Shown piece after piece: positions 45,456 through 54,949 of a DNA stretch of 64,000 nucleotides. Made by a program: the position numbers and the translations under genes. Positions within the stretch are counted from its first letter, which is position 1. Each line of letters starts with the position of its first letter. This stretch comes from Erodium maritimum (taxonomy: Eukaryota; Streptophyta; Magnoliopsida; Geraniales; Geraniaceae). The stretch is taken from the NCBI GenBank assembly GCA_963921825.1, contig OY997592.1, positions 62,888,336 to 62,952,335 of the forward strand. The letters are read 5' to 3'. Below the pieces are notes generated by a model. It was given only the letters and a program-made list of their open reading frames with translations, made no database searches and was not told where the DNA came from.

Positions 45456-46130
45456 TTAGTGAATTTCTGATAGTAGTATCCATGATGACATTTTAGCATC
45501 CTTATGATCAACGAAATCTTGTGAGTCTCTGTATTTCATACATACGTCCTCAATTATCATGTTATGAAGAATGACGTAAGTATACATGATATCTATCGTG
45601 GTTCTTCTATACTGCACATGAGTTAGGCGAGTTATAATGTGCCAACAAGTTAGTAGAACTCTGATTGGTCTTTCCACATCCTTCCTCACCTTTGTAAGAT
45701 GTCGGGAAAACATTATATCCTTTATCGAAATGGACGACATCTATTTTAGCGAATTGACTATATTGAGGATAAATATCGTTAATTTAGCCTTCAATTGCTC
45801 GTATTCGTTCAGTTACATTGGTTTGGGTGAGAGAAAAAGAATTTGAATAACCATGAAGGGTTGTATGCTAGAGCCACAACTAGAGCCAGATGTATAGTTC
45901 ACCTTCTTTGTCTGGTTATGTCCGAACTTCGATCCGTAAGCCAAGGTAGAGCGTTGCAACTGTCCAAGAAAACACACGGGTAGCGTTTGTAAAACATGTC
46001 CAAGATAAAGGGAAGGAACGCAACCAACGATGATTTTGCTATGCATCCTGATTTCCCCAGCGTTGTTGTAGACCACCCATGTTCTATCAAAATAAGGTCA
46101 TGTCTACCGATCAGAGAGAGAATGTTGGCT
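45456..46130 (-). pseudogene. PIF/Harbinger transposase relic, C-terminal part
   Basis: Minus-strand codons at 45740-45456 give FSRHLTKVRKDVERPIRVLL, then TTIDIMYTYVILHNMIIEDV. This is the conserved end of Pong/PIF DDE transposases (RKDVERAFGVLQ..., IM.ACVILHNMIVED). Upstream pieces to about 46130 are in other frames. An end-like CCACAATGGAGAGGATG occurs at about 45182, similar to Tourist/Harbinger termini, but its partner was not found. Confidence 0.65.
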
Positions 46131-46811
46131 TTGACGAATAGGTTGTGATTGTCTCCTTTTGGTTTTTGACGACAAATTGTTCTAGATTTGAGATAAGGAG
46201 AATTGAGTCGTGACCAAAGATATCATGATCGTCAAAATTATGAAGTTGTAACACTATAAACTGTTTGATAGGATTTGAGTATAGGTTGGATTTTCTTTAT
46301 GATTTGTTGTTGATCGATTAGTAAATTTTGTATTGTATGTAAATTTGTAAGTTTTAAATCGTTTATAAATATATCTTTCATTCTTTGAAAAAACATCCCA
46401 ATTTAAATTAATTAGTGAGGAATTTAGGATAAGAGAAGAGAATTTAATAAAATAATAGACATAAGAAGATTCAAAGAGAGATTGATGATGTACATAAAAA
46501 TATAGGTTTAAAATTTCAAAACTAATTAAATATTTATTTTTAAGGTAAAATAATAATATTATAAATAAACGTTTGAAGACACTAACCCAAAAACGGTCAC
46601 AACAGAATCTGTAAATAATGATTAAACGGAAAGTAAATCAAACCGAAAGTCTAAATATCGTAGAACTAAAAGAACAATAAAACATACCATTAAAATCAAG
46701 ATTTTTTTTACAAGATATAATTACAATAATTGTTAGAATCACTGGTGTAATTTTTGAAAATTGAACACACGGACCTGGCTAATCCAGATGTAGAGACAGA
46801 TGGTGTGCAAT
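46131..46811. other. AT-rich, no gene recognised
   Basis: Mostly A/T with no open frame of note. May be decayed PIF element sequence continuing from the left. Confidence 0.5.
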
Positions 46812-46820
46812 TAAAATCAA

Positions 46821-47296
46821 GGGTTAAATATCGAAACTTACTCTTAAGTATTAGTCACGAACACTACACTACCCACGTTTTCAAAATGAACACTACACTA
46901 CCTTAAGTATCGGCCACGCGATTTTGTTAGTAAAAATGGACGGAAGTTTCCATTCCGTTAGTCATATGACCTCAAGTGTCATATAATGGATGGTAAAATG
47001 ACGTTTTTTGCCCTTAAGTATTTGACCTCTATACATTTTATAAAGCACAATAACGAGGGTACAATGATAATGTTTCTTATAAAATGTGTAGAGGTCATAT
47101 AATTTAGGGAAAACGTCATTTTACTATCCATTATATGACACTTGAGGTCATATGACTAACAGAATGGAAAATTTGGTCTATTTTTACTAACAAAATCGTG
47201 TGACCAATACTGAAGGTAGTGTAGTGTTTATTTTGAAAACATAGGTAGTGCAGTGTTCGTGACTAATAGATAAGAGTAAATTTCGATATTTAACCA
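46821..47296. mobile_element. Foldback Mutator-type MITE, 476 bp, 9-bp TSD
   Basis: It begins GGGTTAAATATCGAAA and ends with the inverse TTTCGATATTTAACC(A). It folds over almost its full length (AACACTACACTACC, TCATATGACCTCAAGTGTCA and AAAATGACGTTTT are all inverted in the right half). Flanks: TAAAATCAA at 46812-46820 and 47297-47305. No coding capacity. Confidence 0.92.
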
Positions 47297-47854
47297 TAAA
47301 ATCAAGGGTAAATTACAAATGCATACCCTTAAGTATGCACGTTTAACCGATGCACACTCTTAAGTTTAAAGTTAACCGATGCATACCCTGAAGTTTCATT
47401 TATTAACCCAGAACCCCTTCCGTCCATTTTTCCATCCAAAATCTGTTACTTTTTTCTGAATTACCCAAAATACCCTCAACTGTTACTCAAATTTACATTA
47501 TCTATCCTTCTAACCCTAAACCTAATTTATCTTTAAATAAATTTTATTCATTTTTTCTTAATTCTAAATACATGTTTTTAAATTTTCAAATTTTAATTTA
47601 AAAAAATATATAAATCAACAAAATGTTAACTTAACTAATTCTTATTACATTTATTTATTTCTAATTCTTTTTGTACAAATTATGTTAATTCATTATTTTT
47701 GTTCAAATTTAGTTAATGTTTACAAATAGTTTTTTTTTTTCATTTTCATTTTTATGCTTTTTTTTGTAATAGTTTTATATATTATCTTTATTTATTTATT
47801 ACAAAATCATTCTTATTCATTTATCTATTTTGACTTTTTTTATAAAAAATTATG

Positions 47855-48031
47855 TCATTCTACTATGGACTCGTCCTTGAGAAGGATCTTGTAGCAGTAA
47901 CAGCTCTTGAGGCCTTGCTGGTTCTGGTAGCAACTGTGAGCTGTGTTCTTCACCTGTTGGAAGTCCCATATCACACTGAACTTGCCCACCGTTGCAACCA
48001 GGTGCCGCTCTTGTTTGCCGTTCTCAGTAAC
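47855..48031 (-). pseudogene. Captured exon of a VID27-like (DEM/CYPRO4-type) gene
   Basis: On minus, after a good splice acceptor (CTTTTTCAG ending at 48032), 58 codons read [58 protein letters not shown], then TGA. This matches the C-terminal propeller region of plant VID27-related proteins ([22 protein letters not shown]). The frame is intact. The stop occurs earlier than in the family, where the protein goes on with (S/D)SRFM, so the capture ends there. The acceptor plus intron shows that genomic DNA, not cDNA, was taken. Confidence 0.85.
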
Positions 48032-48364
48032 CTGAAAAAGGAATCAAAACATCGAATTTCATACAAACCCAAAACTTGAATTGTTTAGAAATGACCTCGA
48101 GGCGCGATACAAATAGAAATTCCTTCACATACAAGTCGGAAACCGGTAAAAATGCAATTTTTCCTGCTGCCAGTCAAGCCACGACTATCCCAAAGTTCAG
48201 AACCATATTTTGTTCCAAAAAAATCACACCCAGATCTACAAATCTGTTCCAACCCAGATTTACAAAAAATCACACTCAGATCAAAAAATCACACCCAAAT
48301 CTCGAAATAGAAAAGCAAAAAAAAAGAGGATGAGAAGAAAAATCAAATATGCAAGAAATCAGAT

Positions 48365-48623
48365 TTAAAAGAGAGAGGGATAGGGTTCAGGGAAGACGAC
48401 GAACACGCCCCTCCTTCCTCCCTCACCACCCATCCCTCCTCCTTCGCTGCCCCTTCTCCGATGGGCCCTCCATCTCCGGTTCCGGCGAGCTCTGATGAGA
48501 GGGAGGCCGCCTGAACAATCCCAGCCCTCTCTCCCCTCGCCGGCGCTCTCTCTCCCCTCGCCGGCCCTCTCTCCCCTCGCCGACGCTCTCTCTCCCCTCA
48601 CTGCCCTCTCTTCCTTCATCCAT
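48365..48623 (-). other. GC-rich captured block of unknown origin in the Pack-MULE
   Basis: On minus an open frame begins at 48623 with ATGGATGAAGG and encodes Glu/Gly/Arg-rich repeats (GEGREGRRGERERRRGERG), then HQSSPEPEMEGPSEKGQRR. DNA repeats of about 15-20 bp (CTCTCCCCTCGCCG) cause the low complexity. Base composition stands out sharply from the AT-rich element. It is upstream of, and on the same strand as, the VID27 exon. It could be the first exon or leader of another host gene. Confidence 0.5.
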
Positions 48624-48886
48624 GTCCTCTGGTTAGGCGGCTGAGATAAGAAACAATAGGGATAGATATGATGAAATAGGGTTAGGTTATAAATTTTTTT
48701 TTAAGTAAATAAAAATAATTTGTTAAAATGATCACCGAGGGCAGTTTGGGTATTTTGGAAAAATAAACAGTAAACAGACAGAGGTCACTGACGGAAGGGG
48801 TTCTGAATTAATAAATGAAAATTCAGAATATACATCGGTTAATTTTAAATTTAAGGGTATGTATTTGTAATTTACCCTAAAATCAA

Positions 48887-49684
48887 TGGTATACATTTAT
48901 GCAATCATGTATAATGTGATCATAGAAATGTCTTGCGTCAATTCGCAGCATTGAGCATCCAAACAAAGATACAAATACAATAGTAGCTACTTGTGTGACC
49001 AATAACACTTGAATATTTTTGCTGATGGTTGGTGGGTTAATGATGGATGAATTATATCCTTAATCATTGTTTATATGCTAGATGGATTAGATATTTCTGC
49101 ATCATTGTCATCCTAATTATGGTGATGTGACCGAAACTATATAAATGCCATGATGATCAAACTGTTACGATCATATATTTGAACTAGATAAAAACTATTT
49201 TGTCTCAACCACCACAGTTCACACAAAAATCATGATACAAGATTAGCTTGTCGAGTAAAAGTAATACTAAAATATTCTTTTTGTTGATGGTAGGTGGATC
49301 AATCATGTTTCATGGGGTGTGTTAAATCTTTATTTTTCCGTGATGAAACTGACATGGGGGTTGTATCATTGGCACAAGTAGAGGTGCTGGATAGTTTACG
49401 AACAAAACTAACATTTCATTCATAAAATTTAACAATTTGAATTATATATATAGGGTAGGGGTAAAACTTGTGTGGAACATTTGTTGGTATCTCTTTTTTA
49501 GATTGATGTTGATCTCTTCAGCTGTTTTGAGTGTTTCTGGCGTGTACTCTCGTTGTTCCGTTGGACTCGGTGGTTGAGTCGAATTATCGTTAGACATTTT
49601 TGCTCGGATTTTGTAGAAAAAAAGTGGATTTGAGAGTGAGAGTTGAGAGAATGTAGAAAGAAATGGTGTGAGTTGGATGAATGG
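48887..49684. other. AT-rich, one short unassigned frame
   Basis: A minus-strand frame from ATG at 49598 to 49442 encodes MSNDNSTQPPSPTEQREYTP and 32 further residues. Its composition is that of an ordinary hydrophilic N-terminus and its upstream sequence looks like a leader, but I cannot assign it. It may be the first exon of the broken PIF element. Confidence 0.35.
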
Positions 49685-49696
49685 GAGGATGACGTA

Positions 49697-50728
49697 TTTT
49701 TTTTTAGGAAATGTGCGGATTTTCATTAATCAAATTGTTTCAATACAATAGAGTGCATAAGAGACTCTCTGGCCACAAAGAATATGACAAGTTTACTTAA
49801 GAATGTTCGCTATTCTTTTCACAATGGAACCGTCCTCGACGGTATCGATATGTTGATGCCCCTTAGGCAATGACAGAAGACGGTGAGGGGGAACGGGATA
49901 CCGGAGATCCTGAGGGACCTCAACGGTAATAGTGATGGTGGGAGGCAAAGCATCGTGTGGGGACCCCTCCCAGGACTAGTCCCCAATGCTCCATTCCCTA
50001 GGGAAATCCTCGATTCCATGTTCAATAGTCAACGAGTCTGCACTGACAAACTCGACGGCGGTGGCGGCTGCAAGGACGTAGACGAATTCAGACGGCTTGA
50101 AGGTTGGTTGACGTCGAAACCTCGGAGGCCCTGGTAAAGGGAAAACCTTAGATCTCGCACTGCCCGAAGCAGGAACCAGAGCAAGGTCGTGGTACGCCCG
50201 GGACCTCGGCGATCTAGGGTTGAGAGGAAGCGCGAAGATGCTTGAGGAGGAAGGAATCCAGGATGTGAACCTCTGAGAAAACATTTCAATTAGCCAGAGC
50301 CATAATCATGAAAGGGTCGAGGCAGTTGCGGCGGTGGAGGCCAGGGGGAAGGACGCTCCGGCTGCGGCAGAGCCGACGACTGCGAACTCAAGGACGTCTC
50401 TAGGGATGTTGGCGGCATCAGAGACGACGCCGGCAGTAGAGGCGGCGACGGCAGTAGAGACGGCGACGACAGCAGGGACGACGACGGCAGCATGGGCGGC
50501 GACAACTTCCAGGGTTGCGGCGACAGCATCAGGGACGACGGTTGTAGAGGCGAAACCCCCGACGCAGAGAGGAGATCGAACCAAGTCGGGAGATGCTAGC
50601 AAAAAAAAACTTTGCAGGATCCAAGGGAAAAGTGCAAAGGAGAGGTTGTGGAGAAGAGAGAAGCAAAACAATGACATAGGCCATGGTAAAAACCATGACC
50701 ATAGCCATGGAGGTTGTGGGCTGCGGCA
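49697..50728 (-). mobile_element. LINE-type retroposon on minus, with poly-A and 12-bp TSD
   Basis: Flanks GAGGATGACGTA (49685-49696) and GAGGATGAGGTA (50729-50740) differ at one base. On minus the element ends AATCCGCACATTTCC plus nine A. The 5' part is Ala/Val-coding and CT-rich and contains a 12- to 15-bp repeat array (50400-50545, CGCCGTC-type units). No reverse transcriptase. Open frames on both strands in the array are repeat artefacts. Confidence 0.75.
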
Positions 50729-50829
50729 GAGGATGAGGTATTTATAAGGGTATTTTTGTATTTTATTTTAAAAAATAGCCGTTAAAGGACCGTTGAGGGC
50801 CAACGGTCCGATTTTTTCCTTCAGCATGC

Positions 50830-50994
50830 CACGTGTCAGCACGCCATTGGGCGCCGAGGAGGCACGAACTCGCGGGGTGCGATTCCATTTTCGGAGTCGC
50901 GCTCCGCACCCGGACTTGCGATCCACGGGTTCGTGGTCCGCGGTTCAGGCACGTCACATCGTGCGAACCCCGAACCACGACCCACGATCACGTG
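50830..50994. promoter_or_regulatory. Two G-boxes upstream of the PPR gene
   Basis: CACGTG occurs at 50830-50835 (GCCACGTGTCAGC, ABRE-like) and 50989-50994 (ATCACGTGGG), in a GC-rich stretch 490-660 bp before the PPR start codon. Plant bZIP and bHLH factors bind this core. Whether they act on this gene is unknown. Confidence 0.4.
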
Positions 50995-51252
50995 GGTGCA
51001 TTATCCAGGTGCGTGGTCTTGCCCAGCTCAATGTGTGTGCTCTTATGGGTGGCTGGTCCTCCTCCTTTTTTTGTCGCTTATTGGGCTGACTGTTAAATGG
51101 GCATAATTTTTTCTTATTTAATTTTGGGCTTGTACAGCAGTGGCATAATACGGCCCAAATATAAAAATACACTAAAACCCTTCTGCGTCTTCTTCAATCG
51201 TGCGTTAGAGCTTCAACCTCCAGACGCTAAACCCAAGCAGCTAATACAGGAT

Positions 51253-51408
51253 CAAGCTTCAGAGGGTTAACCTGAAAAGAAAAAATTCCGTTCCGATTTT
51301 CCAGCTCTAAAATCGGTAGGATTCAAAACTTCGTCTCCGTTTTCCCCCCTTTCTTTCAACCTCCAGACCCACTTCAGCAAGCTTCAGAGGGTTAACCTGA
51401 AAAGAAAA
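51253..51408 (+). repeat. 31-bp direct repeat in the PPR gene leader
   Basis: CAAGCTTCAGAGGGTTAACC plus the following TGAAAAGAAAA occur at 51253-51283 and, 125 bp later, at 51378-51408 without change. The copies sit in the predicted 5' leader. Confidence 0.95.
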
Positions 51409-51486
51409 GATACACCAGAAGTTGCTACTGGCAAGCGAGTTTCGCGGCGAGGAATTGAGACCCGCAAGAGGAGGAGAGTCACGCTC

Positions 51487-53403
51487 ATGGCTGGACCTCC
51501 CTCCGCCTCCCTCCGCCTCTCACCCATTGCCCGTTTCATCGTCGACGCCATCGTCAAGAACCGCCACCGCTGGGGCGCTCCGGTCGTCTCCGAGCTCAAG
51601 AAGCTCCGCCGTGTCACCCCCAACCTCGTCACCGAGATCCTCAAGGTCGAGCTCGACCCTAAAGTCGCCTCCAAGCTCTTTCATTGGGCAAGTAAGCAAA
51701 AGGGTTTCTATCACAATTACGCTACCTACAATGCTCTCATGTATTGCCTGAATCGTAACAGTCGGTTCCGGGAGGCCGATCAGGTCCTTGAGCTGATGGC
51801 TTCTCAGGGAAAGCCGCCCAGTGAGAAGCAGTTCGAGATTTTGATTAGAATGCACTCTGATGCCAGTAGGGGTCTCAGAGTGTTCTATGTATACGAGAAA
51901 ATGAAGAAATTCGGGGTCAAACCTGGAGTATCTCTGTACAATAGGATCATGGATGCTCTTGTTAAAACTGATCATTTGGACTTAGCACTATCTGTTTACA
52001 GGGATTTCCAGGGCGAGAAACTGGTGGAAGGGAGTGTTACTTTCATGATCCTGATAAGGGGTTTGTGTAGAGCTGGGAGAATTGAGGAAATGTTGCAACT
52101 TTTGGGGCAAATGAGGTCGAATTTGTGTAAACCAGATGTGTTTGCCTACTCTTCGATTTTTCGAGGGATGATCAACAAAGGGGATATAGATGGGTGTTTA
52201 ATGGTGTGGGAGGAAATGAAGAGGGATAGGGTTGAGCCTGATGTCATGGCTTATGTGAATGTGATTACCGGGTTGTGCCGAGGGGAGAGAGTTCATAAGG
52301 CTTTTGAGCTTTTCAAGGAGATGAAGAAGAAAGGGTATTTGATTGATAGGTCAGTTTATTGTGTGTTGGTAGATGCATTTGTGGCGGAAGGGAAGATTGA
52401 GGTTGCTTGTGATCTGTTGAAGGATTTAGTCAATTCAGGATGCCGTGCAAATTTGAGGATTTACAATTCGCTTATCTGTGGTCTGTGTAATGGAAACCGT
52501 GTAGATGATGCTTATAAATTGCTTCAGGTAGCAGTTAAGGAAGGTCTAAAACCTGGCTCTGAGACAGTGAACCCTTTGTTGGTGGCTTATTCGGAGTTGA
52601 GAAGATCGGATGACTTTCTGAAGTTGCTCAAGCAAATGGAGGGACTGGGATTTCCTATTGTTAATGGTCTCAATAAGTTCTTCTCCTCTATGGTGAGTAA
52701 GGAGGAGAGAATCACGGTAGCTTTAGAAGTTTTCGAGCAGTTGAAGGGAAAAGGTTATTGTAGAATTTCACACTACAATATTCTGATGGAAGCTGTACAT
52801 AGAATTGGGGAGCTGAAAAAGGCATTAGAGTTCTTTGATGATCTAAACAGATCAGAAATGGAACCTGACGCCTGTACATACAATACTGCAATTCAATGTT
52901 TTATTGAGGATGGCAGAATCCAAGAGGCATGTTCTTGCTATAATAAGATACTGGAGAAGTCTTGGACACCTTCTGTGGCTGCCTACAGTGCTCTTGCTGG
53001 AGGGCTATCCAGGATCGGAGAGACTGATGCAGCTATGATGCTTGTGCGTGAATGCCTAGCCACTGTTGAAAACGGTCCCATGGAGTTCAAATACACACTT
53101 ACCGTTCTACATGATTGTAAATCCTGTAATGCTGAGAAGGTGATTGGTGTGCTCGATGAAATGGTGCAACAAGGTTGTCCTCCTAATGATGTTATATATT
53201 CTGCTGTAATATGTGGCATGTGTAAGCACGGAACACTGGATGAGGCAAATAAGGTATTTTTACATTTGTGGGATTCCAAACTGATAACAGAAGCCAAATG
53301 GATCCTGTATGATGAAATACTAAGCGATCACATGGAAAACAAGACAGAAAGCTTGGAACAGTCAGGATCAAAGGTGTTTGGTCTCAAATCTAGGCTGAAA
53401 TGA
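51487..53403 (+). CDS. P-class pentatricopeptide repeat protein
   Basis: Intronless, 638 aa, as most plant PPR genes are. PPR proteins bind organellar RNA one base per repeat and assist processing, stability or translation. The N-terminus is MAGPPSASLRLSPIARFIVD. A pre-repeat block SKLFHWASKQKGFYHNYATY leads into about a dozen 35-residue motifs, for example VTFMILIRGLCRAGRIEEML, VMAYVNVITGLCRGERVHKA, RIYNSLICGLCNGNRVDDAY, CTYNTAIQCFIEDGRIQEAC and VIYSAVICGMCKHGTLDEAN. There is no E, DYW or SMR domain. The overall pattern resembles the protein annotated as At4g20740 in Arabidopsis (recognition from memory, moderate). Organelle targeting is not obvious from the first 30 residues. The leader includes a 31-bp direct repeat. 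Confidence 0.95.
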   Translation: MAGPPSASLRLSPIARFIVDAIVKNRHRWGAPVVSELKKLRRVTPNLVTEILKVELDPKVASKLFHWASKQKGFYHNYATYNALMYCLNRNSRFREADQVLELMASQGKPPSEKQFEILIRMHSDASRGLRVFYVYEKMKKFGVKPGVSLYNRIMDALVKTDHLDLALSVYRDFQGEKLVEGSVTFMILIRGLCRAGRIEEMLQLLGQMRSNLCKPDVFAYSSIFRGMINKGDIDGCLMVWEEMKRDRVEPDVMAYVNVITGLCRGERVHKAFELFKEMKKKGYLIDRSVYCVLVDAFVAEGKIEVACDLLKDLVNSGCRANLRIYNSLICGLCNGNRVDDAYKLLQVAVKEGLKPGSETVNPLLVAYSELRRSDDFLKLLKQMEGLGFPIVNGLNKFFSSMVSKEERITVALEVFEQLKGKGYCRISHYNILMEAVHRIGELKKALEFFDDLNRSEMEPDACTYNTAIQCFIEDGRIQEACSCYNKILEKSWTPSVAAYSALAGGLSRIGETDAAMMLVRECLATVENGPMEFKYTLTVLHDCKSCNAEKVIGVLDEMVQQGCPPNDVIYSAVICGMCKHGTLDEANKVFLHLWDSKLITEAKWILYDEILSDHMENKTESLEQSGSKVFGLKSRLK

Positions 53404-54949
53404 AAATTAAAGGGTTGTATGCTACCAAGTTGCTGTTCATAAATTTATAACATCATGTCCTCAGTGCATCTCTCTTAACAAGTGACTCAGGTCGGTTACA
53501 TACAATTGGCAAGTATCAATGTCTGTATGTTGTGGAAATTCAGGTTGGGGAAATGGTGTCTCTCTAAGGAAGAGAAGAAGATGACTTTCTCAACCACATA
53601 AGTTTTGGACGAGCCACCTCTGAAACTCGCTTAGTGATCCCCCAAGATGCTACAATATTTCAAGCAAGGTCTTTAAAGTAGGCTCGCCAGAAATCATGAT
53701 CTCCAGCCGTGAGGGATACGAGGAGCACCCACACGACTGGTGCTAGGAAGTGTCTAATCTGCTTTGCTCCCTGATACCTAACTTTTGTCTACAACTGCCA
53801 CTAGTCTTATATTTTCAGGGGAGGAGCACGAAGACCCTCACCGTGGACCACAATTATCGTTTGCATGGCCCATTGGTAATGTTTATTCTTTGAGGGTTTT
53901 GTGTTTATATTGTGGAAAGCGTGTATTTTTATTTAGGCGATACGTTGATATATTATATTTTCTAGCATAATAAGTCTTTGTCCACTTGGAAAAATCCCGA
54001 GCCCAAGGGCAACCAGTCGTCTAAGACTCCTCTCAAGGAGGTTTTGCCCACATTTTAGGTGTCATGTCAGGTTCCTTAGCTTAGACATATTTCATTTGTA
54101 AAAGTTATCTTTTGCATAAAAAACTGTAACTACTTACCACGGATAACTTTGTACTTGTTACACCGTCATTTAGTTTGAAGAAAATTTAATTAATATCGAT
54201 CTCGTGATGATGAAAATATTAAGAAATTGGTCAAAATGTAGGAGTTAATTTGACGGAAACTCCTCAATGTCATCATTCTATCCAATTATTGAAGAGCGAT
54301 TTAGGATGATGGAAATCAGTAGTTAAGGGTAATTTAGAAATTTAGAATATTATTTTCATCATGTGGTCTATCTTTTTAAAATAGTCTGTCCAATTGTTAT
54401 AAATAATCGTTGTGATTTGTAAAAGAGACAACACAAAAAACTAACTATAAGGAGAATGTACGTACCACGTAAAAATTAACTAAAAACTATTTAGTCGAGC
54501 AAATAATAACTGTACAGTTACGGTAATTGTAAAAAAGTAACGTTTTCCGTTAGAAATGATTAAAATCGTTAGATAAAACTCCAAGACCTAACTGCCGTAT
54601 GACTATTTTAACTCAAAAATAATTATAGACTTGTTAGTTTTGGGGTTTTTGCTAACATTTTCCGTCATTTTTAACGGAAAATGTTAGTTTGTGTAATTAC
54701 TATAAATGTACCGTATGAATTTGCTAATCAAATTTGTCAATAGATAATTTTTTATTTCAATAGTCAAATAACTGTATGTTCTTGGAGTTTTTCCTTTGTA
54801 AAATGACAAAGATAATCATTGTAAAGTGTCACACTTGAAAGATTGATGATTTATTTAGCATACTATTCACTGGCGATTTAGAAATTGAAATAGTCGAGCA
54901 ATATATCGTTGACTGGTGATTTGGATAAATACAACAAGGATTTAAAAGA
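53404..54949. other. 3' region of the PPR gene and AT-rich intergenic DNA
   Basis: 53404-53850 is probably 3' UTR or decayed coding sequence, with nothing recognised. The rest is AT-rich. A perfect 14-bp hairpin, CTAACATTTTCCGT / ACGGAAAATGTTAG with an 8-base loop, is at 54652-54687. Confidence 0.5.

Larger units (their letters stand above)
47306..48877. mobile_element. Pack-MULE (non-autonomous Mutator-like element carrying host gene pieces)
   Basis: The ends are GGGTAAATTACAAATGCATA and the inverse of ATTTGTAATTTACCC. The TIRs extend further inward (GTTTAACCGATGCA.../ inverse of CATCGGTTAATTTT; GGTTCTGAATTAATAAATGA near the right). Flanks: TAAAATCAA at 47297-47305 and 48878-48886, an exact 9-bp duplication. 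Inside, an AT-rich part is followed by an exon of a VID27-like gene (47855-48031, minus), intron-like sequence, and a GC-rich block (48365-48623). There is no transposase, so mobility would need an autonomous relative. Confidence 0.9.

Noticed and set aside
50306-50747. Overlapping open frames on both strands (Ala/Thr-rich plus, Ala/Val-rich minus)
   Set aside because: A repeat array inside a retroposon with TSD and poly-A explains them.
51520-51975. 151-codon frame antisense to the PPR gene
   Set aside because: Shadow of a GC-rich coding region; no motif, and the plus frame is clearly the gene.
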